Assembly (NCBI GenBank): GCA_938012815.1
Contig: CALLVV010000002.1
Span: 1 to 64,000, forward strand
DNA: 64,000 bases
Source: an uncultured Propionibacteriaceae bacterium
Lineage (GTDB): Bacteria; Actinomycetota; Actinomycetes; Propionibacteriales; Propionibacteriaceae
Reading direction: 5' to 3'
Under the pieces are notes generated by a model. It saw nothing but the letters and a program-made list of their open reading frames with translations. It was not told where the DNA came from and made no database searches. The position numbers and the translations under genes were made by a program. This document shows, piece after piece, positions 7,934 through 15,833 of the stretch. Every line of letters begins with the position of its first letter. Position 1 is the first letter of the stretch.

Positions 7934-9430
7934 ATGACCACAATCACCCACTGGATCGACGGCGCCCCCTACGAGGGTCAGCCTTCCCACACGATCCCCG
8001 TCGAGAACCCCGCCACCGGCAAGGTCGTCGGTGAGCTGATCTCCGCCAGCCCGGCCGACCTCGACCACGCCGTCGCCAGCGCCAGGGCGGCCCAGAAGAA
8101 GTGGGCCAAGGTTTCCCTCGCCAAGCGCACCGCCATCATGTTCAAGATGCGCGAGCTGGTGCTCGCCCACCAGGACGAACTGGCCAAGGCGATCGTCGAG
8201 GAACACGGCAAGGACTACTCCGATGCCATCGGCGAGATCCAGCGCGGCCGCGAAACCCTCGACTTCGCCTGCGGCATCAACGTCGCGTTGAAGGGCGAGT
8301 ACTCCTTCGACATCTCCACCGGCGTCGACATCCACACCATCCGCCAGCCCGTCGGCGTGGTCGCGGGCATCTGCCCCTTCAACTTCCCCGTCATGGTGCC
8401 GATGTGGATGCACCCCATCGCCGTGGCCACCGGCAACGCCTTCATCCTGAAGCCCGCCTCCCCGACGCCCACCGCGTCGCTGATCATCGCCCGCCTCTAC
8501 AAGGAGGCCGGACTGCCCGACGGCGTGTTCAACGTTCTCGCCGGTGATCGCAACCTGGTCTCCAACATCCTCACCCATCCCGGTATCGACGCCATCTCCT
8601 TCGTCGGCTCCACCCCGGTGGCGCACGTCATCCAGGACACCGGTGTCGCCCATGGCAAGCGTGTTCACGCTCTCGGTGGTGCGAACAACCACGCCATCGT
8701 CCTGCCCGACGCGGACCTCGAATTCGCCGCCCAGCACATCTCCGCCGCCGCCTTCGGTGCGGCCGGTGAACGCTGCATGGCGCTGCCCGTCGTGGTGGCC
8801 GTCGGCGGCATCGCCGACAAGCTCGCCGAGCTGGTCGCCGCCAACGGCGCGAAGATCAAGGTCGGTTTCGGCCTCGACGAGGGCGTCCAGATGGGTCCGG
8901 TCATCACCGCCAAGGCCCGCGACCGCATCGTCGGTCTCATCGACGACGCCGAGAAGCGCGGCGCGAAGGTGGCGCTCGACGGCCGCGGCCTGAAGGTTGA
9001 GGGCTACGAGGGCGGCTTCTGGCTCGGCCCCACCGTCCTCACCCACGTCCCGCTCGACGCCCCCGCCTACAAGGAGGAGATCTTCGGCCCGGTGCTGTGC
9101 ATCGTCGATGCCGAGAACTACGCGGAGGCCATCGAGATCGTCAACGCCAGTGAATTTGGCAACGGCGCGGCGATCTTCACCAACGACGGCGGCTACGCCC
9201 GGCGCTTCCAGCTGGACGTCGAGGCCGGCATGGTGGGCGTCAACGTGCCCATCCCCACCCCGGTGGCCTACTACTCGTTCGGCGGATGGAAGGAGTCGCT
9301 GCTGGGCGACACCCACATCCACGGCCCCGAGGGTGTGCACTTCTACACCCGCGCCAAGGCCATCACCACCCGGTGGCCCTCGGAGTCCGGTGCGTACGCC
9401 GCGACGATGAGCTTCCAGCGCGAGGAGTGA
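7934..9430 (+). CDS. mmsA: Methylmalonate-semialdehyde dehydrogenase (CoA-acylating)
   Basis: A 498-residue aldehyde dehydrogenase. The family converts (methyl)malonate semialdehyde plus CoA and NAD+ to propionyl- or acetyl-CoA, ending valine or myo-inositol breakdown. Visible features are the cofactor region ICPFNFPVMVP, the GGANNHAIVLPDAD segment typical of this subfamily in place of the usual glutamate motif, and catalytic Cys281 in GERCMALP. I chose ATG 7934 because GGGAGAGG precedes it and residues from there align with the family start. The inositol-type operon at 25-33 kb is not adjacent, but this enzyme (IolA activity) would complete that pathway. A perfect 14-bp-stem hairpin follows the gene. 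Confidence 0.92.
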   Translation: MTTITHWIDGAPYEGQPSHTIPVENPATGKVVGELISASPADLDHAVASARAAQKKWAKVSLAKRTAIMFKMRELVLAHQDELAKAIVEEHGKDYSDAIGEIQRGRETLDFACGINVALKGEYSFDISTGVDIHTIRQPVGVVAGICPFNFPVMVPMWMHPIAVATGNAFILKPASPTPTASLIIARLYKEAGLPDGVFNVLAGDRNLVSNILTHPGIDAISFVGSTPVAHVIQDTGVAHGKRVHALGGANNHAIVLPDADLEFAAQHISAAAFGAAGERCMALPVVVAVGGIADKLAELVAANGAKIKVGFGLDEGVQMGPVITAKARDRIVGLIDDAEKRGAKVALDGRGLKVEGYEGGFWLGPTVLTHVPLDAPAYKEEIFGPVLCIVDAENYAEAIEIVNASEFGNGAAIFTNDGGYARRFQLDVEAGMVGVNVPIPTPVAYYSFGGWKESLLGDTHIHGPEGVHFYTRAKAITTRWPSESGAYAATMSFQREE

Positions 9431-9451
9431 ACGCCCCGTCCTGAGCGGAAT

Positions 9452-9490
9452 TGAGCGTCCCGGCGATCCATGCGGCCGCCGGGACGCTCA
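9452..9490 (+). terminator. Strong hairpin after mmsA
   Basis: TGAGCGTCCCGGCG pairs perfectly with its complement across an 11-nt loop (14-bp stem). No T-run follows, which is common in high-GC actinobacteria. The next 110 bp up to the convergent mycP gene are AT-rich and contain no gene. Confidence 0.65.
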
Positions 9491-9603
9491 GCGCGTTGTG
9501 TAGCTTGGAAAGTTTCTTGCAAGGTCATGAAAGATTGTGTGGTGTGTACGCTACAAAGCCTTTCAAAATGACATAACGACAGGGCGGAGGTGGGGAAGGG
9601 CGA

Positions 9604-10884
9604 TCACTCCCGCGGCTTCTTGGGCGACGGACCCCGCAACCGGGAGGCGGTCAAGATCGCCAATGCCGCCAGGCAACTGATCCCCGCCGTGATCCCCAGG
9701 GTCGCAGTGCGCGCCGGGCGCGGATCCGGTTCCGGCTCCGGGGGGCTCAAGGAGGGGGTTTCCTGCTTCGTCGGGGCCGGGAAGCGGGGATTCTCCGGAC
9801 CCTCCAGGGAGCCGTCGTTGACGAAACCCAGGGCGTCGTAGGGGGCGATGATCCCCCAACCGATCAGCTTGTCACGATGAGAACGCGACGGACGCAGAGC
9901 CGTTGCCAGGATCCGGTGTTTCCAGTCGGCCGGGGTTTCCTCCGGATATTTGGCCACCACCAACGCCGCGACCCCCGCCACGTATCCGGTGGCGTAGGAG
10001 GTCGTCGGTTTTTCCCCGGCGAACATGCAGTCGCCGTCGCCGAAGAAGGTGCTGAGCACCCGCGACCCGGGGGCCGCCACCTCGACGTGTTCGCCGTGGA
10101 GCACGGAATCCGATGGGGCTCCGTTGGCGTCCACGGCCGTGACGGACAACGCCTGGGAGTAGGCAGCCGGGTAACGCGGCGCCTGGGGATCCTCGGTCTT
10201 GTTCTGCTGATCCTGCGGAACATCGCCCGCTGAGGCCACCACCAGTGCCCCCGAGGAGGTGGCATGCTCCACCGCGGCCTTCAGCTCGGGCAGATCCGTG
10301 GGGGAGGGCTGGGCCACGACGATCACCTTCGCCCCTTGATCGGCGGCCCAGACGATGCCCTTGGCGGTGCGGGCCCCGTCAGGTCCCTTTCCGGCCGAGA
10401 TGGCGTCGTGCTGGTCGCTGGTGTATACCCGGACCGGCAGGATTGCGGCCTCCGGTGCAAGGCCCACCAGTCCGGAACCCTCCACCTCGTGGGCCGCTAT
10501 CTGTCCGGCGATGGCGGTTCCGTGTCCCGCAAGGTCCGTACGTCCGTCGCCTCTGTCCACCAAGTCGGTGCCCGGCAGCACATTCTCCGTGAGATGGACG
10601 TTCGATGCGATCACCCCGGAATCGACGATGGCCACCTTCACCTTGCCGCCTCTGGAGAGCTGCCACGCCTTCTTCACTCCGAGGAGGGAAATTGCGGTCG
10701 GGGCCTGCTCGACCTTGGCGGTTGTCCCGATCTGGCAGGAGGTGTTCCTGTCCTCGGTCACTGTTGTCATTCTTTTCTGTCCGTCACCACCGATCAGGGC
10801 CTGTGCGGGCAGCGACGGGGTCAGGAGGGACGCTGCTACGCAGACGGCGGCGAGTCTCCCACCCAGGGTTTGCAGCTGGATCAT
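9604..10884 (-). CDS. mycP: Mycosin-like subtilisin serine protease of type VII secretion
   Basis: A 426-residue secreted, C-terminally anchored S8 protease, as in ESX loci where MycP stabilises the secretion complex and cleaves substrates. It has a signal peptide (residues 1-29, ending AQA), catalytic Asp88 in VAIVDSGV, His121 in AGHGTAIAG and Ser296 in TTSYATGYVAG, then a Pro-rich linker and a membrane helix near the end with a basic tail. ATG 10884 overlaps the eccB stop by 4 nt (ATGA), which fixes the start. Odd feature: the oxyanion-hole motif, normally AAAGN, reads ASAGD here (Asp221 where Asn is usual). Activity may be reduced or altered; the triad itself is intact. Confidence 0.9.
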   Translation of the reverse strand: MIQLQTLGGRLAAVCVAASLLTPSLPAQALIGGDGQKRMTTVTEDRNTSCQIGTTAKVEQAPTAISLLGVKKAWQLSRGGKVKVAIVDSGVIASNVHLTENVLPGTDLVDRGDGRTDLAGHGTAIAGQIAAHEVEGSGLVGLAPEAAILPVRVYTSDQHDAISAGKGPDGARTAKGIVWAADQGAKVIVVAQPSPTDLPELKAAVEHATSSGALVVASAGDVPQDQQNKTEDPQAPRYPAAYSQALSVTAVDANGAPSDSVLHGEHVEVAAPGSRVLSTFFGDGDCMFAGEKPTTSYATGYVAGVAALVVAKYPEETPADWKHRILATALRPSRSHRDKLIGWGIIAPYDALGFVNDGSLEGPENPRFPAPTKQETPSLSPPEPEPDPRPARTATLGITAGISCLAALAILTASRLRGPSPKKPRE

Positions 10885-12257
10885 TGCTGACCCACCGTGG
10901 CCCATGTGCTTTCGGGATCGAGCACGGTTCCCGTCGGTATCAGTGCCGTCCACTCCGCCGGGATCACGTGGATGTCGTCGTCCTTGTATCCCAGGCGCGC
11001 CAGGGATTCGGCGGGCTGGGCTCCCAAACCGTGCAGGGCGCCGAGGTCGGAGACTAGCATGACCATGCCGAGGGTGCCTCCTGAAGTGGCCCGGACCAGG
11101 GCTCCCGATCCTCCCAGGACGGTGGTGGAGGCCGGGACGGAACGCAGTTTCTCCTCCACGGTCACCTCGGTTCCCGACGGTGTCGGAAGTACGTCGACGA
11201 GGGCTTCTTGGGTCATCGAATACAGCGCCGCCATCGACGATCCGTCCGTGGACTGCGACAGCTGGGCGCAGGGCAGAGAACCGTCCGGAACGGTGTCCTC
11301 GATGCGGCGTGGCCAGTCGGCCGGGGCGATGCCCGCCGGATCCACCTCGACCGAGGACATTTCGGAGAACGAGACGTTCAGGGGGGCTTCGGCTTGGCGG
11401 AGTCTGTCCGCGGTCTCGGACAACGCCGCGACCTTACCGGAACCGGTGACGACGTAACGACGCTGTGAACCGTGGTCGTCGACCTGGATGACGGTCCCGA
11501 TGGTGACCGTTCCCAGGCGCTCCGGCATGCCGTCCACGGGCTGGCCCGCGTTCGGGACCTCCACAGGTTGCAGATCCGAGCCCAGTTTGAACAGGGACAG
11601 CCATGCGGCATCGACCTCGACCGGTGTTGTTGATTCCATTCCCAGCGCCAGGAGCACCTTTTTCCTCTGTTCTTTCGGGATCTTGTGTCGCAGGCCGTCG
11701 GCGATCAGGAAGAGATCGTCCTGGTTCTTGACCAGGGCATTTCCGTGCCGGGTTCGGGGTTCGGGCAGGCTCGCCACCCAGGTGTGGGCCCTTCCGGGAG
11801 TCGCGCAGGAGAACCAGAGATTCGAGTGGAGCTGACCGGCGGGGGGAACATCGTCGGGAACACCAGTGATGCCGATCTGGGTGCCGCGACTGATCCCGTC
11901 GATGGTCGAGGAGGACACCTCGCTGACCTGATATTTGCCCGACTCCGACAGGAGGCGCGCCGAGGTGACGTTGGTGACCGGGCGCAGGGTGCCCTTGATC
12001 GTGTAGTAGCGGGATCCGGTTCCCTTCACCACGATCAGGGTCGAGTCCTGCCAGCCGTTCGGCAGGGTTGGGGAGAACTGACTGATGATGGCCCCAACCC
12101 CCAGCATGATCGCGACGACGACCACACCCACGATCAGGGGAATGAATGGCGACTTGTACTCCAGCTCGCGGCCGCCGGGTATCCCGGATGAGAACGCCGT
12201 GATCAGGCGGTGGCGGTTGTAGCGCTGGGCCTCGAGGATCTCTTTGTTCGACGGCAT
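10881..12257 (-). CDS. eccB: EccB-like type VII secretion core protein
   Basis: A 458-residue protein with a short cytoplasmic N-terminus (MPSNKEILEAQRYNRHRL), one membrane helix (about residues 36-60) and a large extracytoplasmic domain with repeated beta-rich segments and two cysteines, the layout of EccB. In ESX systems EccB forms part of the membrane core with EccC and EccD. The start ATG 12257 overlaps the upstream eccD stop by one base (TGATG) and its own end overlaps mycP by 4 nt, so eccD-eccB-mycP is one tightly coupled operon. Sequence upstream of this ATG in the same frame is Arg/Gly/His-rich and is only the shadow of eccD. Confidence 0.88.
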   Translation of the reverse strand: MPSNKEILEAQRYNRHRLITAFSSGIPGGRELEYKSPFIPLIVGVVVVAIMLGVGAIISQFSPTLPNGWQDSTLIVVKGTGSRYYTIKGTLRPVTNVTSARLLSESGKYQVSEVSSSTIDGISRGTQIGITGVPDDVPPAGQLHSNLWFSCATPGRAHTWVASLPEPRTRHGNALVKNQDDLFLIADGLRHKIPKEQRKKVLLALGMESTTPVEVDAAWLSLFKLGSDLQPVEVPNAGQPVDGMPERLGTVTIGTVIQVDDHGSQRRYVVTGSGKVAALSETADRLRQAEAPLNVSFSEMSSVEVDPAGIAPADWPRRIEDTVPDGSLPCAQLSQSTDGSSMAALYSMTQEALVDVLPTPSGTEVTVEEKLRSVPASTTVLGGSGALVRATSGGTLGMVMLVSDLGALHGLGAQPAESLARLGYKDDDIHVIPAEWTALIPTGTVLDPESTWATVGQQ

Positions 12258-13570
12258 CAGATGATTCCCCAGACCAGTGCCGCCAGCGGCAGGATCCCCA
12301 GCAGCACGAGGATCCCGGCAACATCCGCCAACCGGGTCAACCAGGGACGCAGTTTCTGCGAGACCACGTTGGCGGCCAGGAGCAGTACCGCGGCCAGGAT
12401 GATCGCACCGAGAATCCAGGGCAGGGCGTCGGGAATGACCGTCGTGGTGGCCACCGCGGCGACGATGGTCAGGAACATGCCGGTGAGCACGCCGATGATG
12501 ACCTCGACCAAGGAACGCAGTGACCGGGTGGCCAGCATCAGGGCCAGCCCGATGCAGGCCAGCATCGCTATCGCTGTGGGGGAGGACGTCATCAGCGGGG
12601 CCAGAACCATCATGGCCGCCGAACACCCCGCTTTCAGCGATATCACCAGCACGCGGGCGTTCTTGACCCGGGAGTGAACCCGTGTGGGGTCGATTCTCTC
12701 GTTCTCCCTGCTGGTGCCGATGGTCGCCGGCAGCTGCGCCATGGCCACCCAGGGCGCACTGAGTGTGATCACCACCAACAGGGTGAGGGCAGTGGCAGCT
12801 GCCCTGTCGGGAGGGACGCCCAGCATCCCGATCAGCCCACCGACGAGGCTGCACGACACACCCGCGGTCATGGGGGCGGCCATCGAGGCCCGCAGGTCGG
12901 AGGGGAGCACCAGGAGCGTTGTCGAACCGGCGAACAGGCCGACACCGGCTGCCGCCAACGGCAGCGAGAACCAGTTCCCCGGGGTGACCACGAAAACGGC
13001 GCAGGTGATCAGGATCGGGGTGGTGTGTCCCAGGGACAGCGCACCGGGGCGGTTGGGCATGCGCGCCACGACGGCGGCGGCCAAGGTGGTGAGGATCGCT
13101 CCGCAGGCACCCACCGTCGCGGTCAGGACGGGGTCCCGCGAGCCCGTCACCAGGAGCAGGGCTGCCAGAAGCACCAACGCCGCCGAGGCGTGGGCCGAGA
13201 GCTGGACGGAGCTGGTCTTCTCCCAGGGAGCGGAGTGCTCGGCCACCGCGGTCCCCACGGCCTCGACCATGTCGTCGTAGCGCTGGTCCTTGACGTTGGT
13301 GCCGCTCGGTTCCACGGTGAGAACCGCGCCAGGACGTATTTTCTGGTCGGGAAGGGACTTCGACTGGTTCAGGGCGCGGCCGTCCGAGGCCCGAACGGTG
13401 AAACCCCGGGTAGCGGTCCCCGGATCCAAGGGACGCAGGGCCTTGATCATCACCGGCATCAGCTCTGCCAGCGCGATGTTGGGTGGAACCGATATGTCAG
13501 TCGTGTCCCCCGCCATGCTCAGTGAGATCGGCAGGAGGGCACCGGCGGGGGAGGTTTCAGAGGGCGGCAT
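12257..13570 (-). CDS. eccD: EccD-like type VII secretion membrane protein (paralogue 1)
   Basis: A 437-residue protein. The N-terminal ubiquitin-like domain (about residues 15-90, with LPISLSMAGDTTDISVPPN) is followed by a cytoplasmic linker and about 11 hydrophobic helices from residue 125 to the end. This is the EccD/YukD-like channel component. ATG 13570 has AAGGAA 5 nt upstream; an earlier in-frame ATG at 13615 lacks a site. It is the first gene of the eccD-eccB-mycP operon and diverges from the WXG100 pair, sharing a 246-bp intergenic region. A second, distinct EccD-like protein is encoded at 15830-17173, so this organism may build the EccD dimer from two different chains. Confidence 0.87.
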   Translation of the reverse strand: MPPSETSPAGALLPISLSMAGDTTDISVPPNIALAELMPVMIKALRPLDPGTATRGFTVRASDGRALNQSKSLPDQKIRPGAVLTVEPSGTNVKDQRYDDMVEAVGTAVAEHSAPWEKTSSVQLSAHASAALVLLAALLLVTGSRDPVLTATVGACGAILTTLAAAVVARMPNRPGALSLGHTTPILITCAVFVVTPGNWFSLPLAAAGVGLFAGSTTLLVLPSDLRASMAAPMTAGVSCSLVGGLIGMLGVPPDRAAATALTLLVVITLSAPWVAMAQLPATIGTSRENERIDPTRVHSRVKNARVLVISLKAGCSAAMMVLAPLMTSSPTAIAMLACIGLALMLATRSLRSLVEVIIGVLTGMFLTIVAAVATTTVIPDALPWILGAIILAAVLLLAANVVSQKLRPWLTRLADVAGILVLLGILPLAALVWGII

Positions 13571-13816
13571 CGGGTTCCTTGGTCGTGCTGGCGCTGGAAC
13601 GTGTTCCAGCGGCAAGGGTACTTCCTCCGGGGATCCTCACCACCCGGAGGTCGTTCAAAAATTGATGAGTGCTGCTCCATGCTATCTTTTAGACCCCCTC
13701 GTTCTCCCGGGTCCCCCCGTTCGTGAACTAGACCTACGTTAGGGTTGGGGGCAGTTACCAAGCGGTGCAGCAGGTTTGCGCGCATCGCACACAACCACCA
13801 CTACCGGAGGAAAACC

Positions 13817-14143
13817 ATGGCAGGTATCATGCGCGCCAATCAAGGCGACCTCAAAGCTGGCGCCGACGCCACGGATGCGGCTCACAACGAGATTGCGGGA
13901 CACATCGAAGGTGTCCGCCAGAGCAAGGAAGAGGCCCGGACCCGCTGGCAGGGCCAGGGGTCGGACGCCATGTATGCGGCCGCCACGCTCTGGATCCAGA
14001 AGGCGAAGGCGCTCAACCATTCGCTGCTGGAGTTCAGCAGCGCCCTCAAGAGGTCTGACGCCAACTCGGGAGACGCTGAGTCGGTTCTTGCCGCGGCCTT
14101 CGGGAACTTCGAGAGTCGAATGACCGGCGGCGCCGCCCGCTGA
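13817..14143 (+). CDS. WXG100-family secreted protein 1 (EsxA/EsxB-like)
   Basis: A 108-residue helical hairpin protein with the WXG turn in ARTRWQGQGSDAM near residue 45, the signature of ESX substrates that fold as dimers and carry a C-terminal secretion signal. GGAGG at 13806-13810 sits 6 nt before ATG 13817. It is followed 41 bp later by a second WXG100 gene, the usual pairing for a heterodimer. The pair lies between the two divergent eccD-containing operons, so it is expressed from its own promoter. Which of the two is the EsxA or EsxB counterpart cannot be told from sequence. Confidence 0.9.
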   Translation: MAGIMRANQGDLKAGADATDAAHNEIAGHIEGVRQSKEEARTRWQGQGSDAMYAAATLWIQKAKALNHSLLEFSSALKRSDANSGDAESVLAAAFGNFESRMTGGAAR

Positions 14144-14184
14144 GTCGCGGACGTTTTCTTCGACAGAGAAAGGATTGATGCAAA

Positions 14185-14502
14185 GTGAGTCTTGAAAAGG
14201 ACATGCTGGTCGACTTCGCCGCTGTAAGGCAGCTCCATGCGGCGATCAACAAATACAACGGAAACATTGAGGCGAGCATCGGTGATCTGACCCGAAATCT
14301 CAACACCTTGGAGAGCAACTGGGAAGGCGAGGACAGGGAAACCTACGCCATGCGCAGAAGGGAATGGGAGCAGAAAGAGGCGGAGATGCGGGCGATCCTT
14401 CAGCGGTTCAACGTCGAGGTGCTCAACGCGGAAGCCACTTACCAAAGGGCTGAGCGTCAGAACGTGAGGCTCCTGGAGGGTGTGGCAATCCCCAGAGTCT
14501 GA
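14185..14502 (+). CDS. WXG100-family secreted protein 2
   Basis: A 105-residue protein with the WXG motif in LESNWEGEDRETYAMRR near residue 47, flanked by two amphipathic helices. The start is GTG 14185, with AGAAAGGA about 11 nt upstream; an ATG at 14178 is out of frame and stops at once. It probably forms a heterodimer with the preceding WXG100 protein and is exported by the EccC motor encoded 3 kb away. The C-terminal half (YQRAERQNVRLLEG) is highly charged. A strong hairpin terminator begins 33 bp after the stop. Confidence 0.88.
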   Translation: MSLEKDMLVDFAAVRQLHAAINKYNGNIEASIGDLTRNLNTLESNWEGEDRETYAMRRREWEQKEAEMRAILQRFNVEVLNAEATYQRAERQNVRLLEGVAIPRV

Positions 14503-14534
14503 GGCCAGTTCGGGCACGTTGCCAAGCGCGAAAG

Positions 14535-14564
14535 CGGGGCGGGAATCCTTGGATTCCCGCCCCG
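14535..14564. terminator. Hairpin terminator between WXG100 pair and RDD-FHA gene
   Basis: CGGGGCGGGAATC pairs with GATTCCCGCCCCG across a CTTG loop (13-bp stem). It lies between convergent genes and can end both transcripts. Confidence 0.8.
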
Positions 14565-14588
14565 TTCCCTGTCCCCGAAAACGTTTTC

Positions 14589-15833
14589 TCATTGCGGCGA
14601 ATCGCCCACGATCATCATGGTGCGTCCCCCCATGATGATCGTCGTCCCGAGAGGGAGCAGGGTGCGTCTGCCGCGCGCCAGATGGGCGATGGCGCCGGCG
14701 GCGTTGCGGACAACGGTTCCGTTCGTGGACGCGGCATCCTCCACCCACACCCCGCTGCTGGCCGGGCCGAGTCGCAGATGGGTCCGCGAGATCGAGTGGG
14801 TGGGGTCCGGGATGACCACGTGGCGTTCCCCGTCGGCGCCGGTGGGTTCCCGTCCCACGACCAGGACGGAATCCACCCTCTCACGCTGGCCGGAATCCAC
14901 GACCAGCCATACCTGCACCGCACCCGGGAGCCCGCTCGGGCCGGCGGAGGGAGGGGAGGGTTTCGGCGGCGTGGGAGGCAGCGGCGCGGCCCTGCGTGGC
15001 GTCAGGGAGTTGGACTCTGTGTTCCCGGAAGGTGCCGCCAAGGCCGGTTCCCGGGAAGCGGCCCTGCGTGGCGTCAGGGGGCTGGCCGCGGGGGCGAGAG
15101 ACTTCTCCGGGCGCTGCGGGGTCTCCAATTTTTCCCGATTCACGATGGGCGGAGGTGGCACGGGGGCGAGCGGAGGGGGCGATGCCGGGGCAAGCGGAGG
15201 AGGCGATGCCGGGGCAAGCGGAGGTGCCACGGGGGCGAGCGGAGGGGGTGATGCCGGGGCGCCGGGCACCGGGAAACCCGGGTTCTCCTGTTTCCGGGGA
15301 AACGGCTCCTCCGCTTTCTCATCCCCGTTCCCGGAATCGGGTTGGGATTGCTCGGCCCGCAGGTCGAGCACCGCGGTTCCGGCAACCCGGTCCACCAGAT
15401 CTCTGCCATCACGGCTGAAAAAGCTGACGACCAGTGGACCCACCACTGTCACGTGCAACAGGACCATCAGCGTGGTGCGCACCAGCTGCCGTTTCAGGCC
15501 GGGTGCGTGATCGCTGCCGTTGGCGACAGCAACCGTACCGGAGATCAACCCTCCCGGGGTGCGTCCGGTGCGGGCGCGCAGCAGGGTGAGGACGGCGACC
15601 ACCTCTGCTATTGCGATGCCCGTCAGCACCGGGGAGTACAGGAGTCGCCAGAGCGGGCCGGCCACCGCCACGACACAGGCCAGATCCGTCAGGTAGGACA
15701 ACGTACGGATCAACCCACCGGCAGGCACCGGGAGGCTCTCGCGCTGTTCATCCGCCACGGGGTCGGGGCCCGCATCAGGGAACATGGTTTCGGCGCGGGG
15801 CGGGGGAAGGCTGGTCAGGTCGAGCTGGGTCAT
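14589..15833 (-). CDS. RDD-FHA membrane protein of the type VII locus
   Basis: A 414-residue protein with an RDD domain (about 35-150, three membrane helices, LIRTLSYLTDL and GRTPGGLI), a long Pro/Ala-rich linker (about 190-300) with repeats of the type APASPPPL, and a C-terminal FHA domain (VVGREP, SISRTHLRL, STNGTVV; about 325-414). FHA domains bind phosphothreonine, and FHA proteins recur in actinobacterial ESX loci, so it may couple Ser/Thr kinase signalling to the secretion machine. It overlaps the upstream eccD-like gene by 4 nt (ATGA). No kinase gene is present in this window. Confidence 0.85.
   Translation of the reverse strand: MTQLDLTSLPPPRAETMFPDAGPDPVADEQRESLPVPAGGLIRTLSYLTDLACVVAVAGPLWRLLYSPVLTGIAIAEVVAVLTLLRARTGRTPGGLISGTVAVANGSDHAPGLKRQLVRTTLMVLLHVTVVGPLVVSFFSRDGRDLVDRVAGTAVLDLRAEQSQPDSGNGDEKAEEPFPRKQENPGFPVPGAPASPPPLAPVAPPLAPASPPPLAPASPPPLAPVPPPPIVNREKLETPQRPEKSLAPAASPLTPRRAASREPALAAPSGNTESNSLTPRRAAPLPPTPPKPSPPSAGPSGLPGAVQVWLVVDSGQRERVDSVLVVGREPTGADGERHVVIPDPTHSISRTHLRLGPASSGVWVEDAASTNGTVVRNAAGAIAHLARGRRTLLPLGTTIIMGGRTMMIVGDSPQ

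Noticed and set aside
7664..9340. 558-codon minus-strand frame opposite mmsA
   Set aside because: Very rich in Gly, Asp, Val and His; no start signal; mmsA on the plus strand has full catalytic motifs.
15120..15280. Short tandem DNA repeats in the RDD-FHA gene as a mobile or regulatory repeat
   Set aside because: They simply encode the Pro/Ala-rich linker (APASPPPL type).
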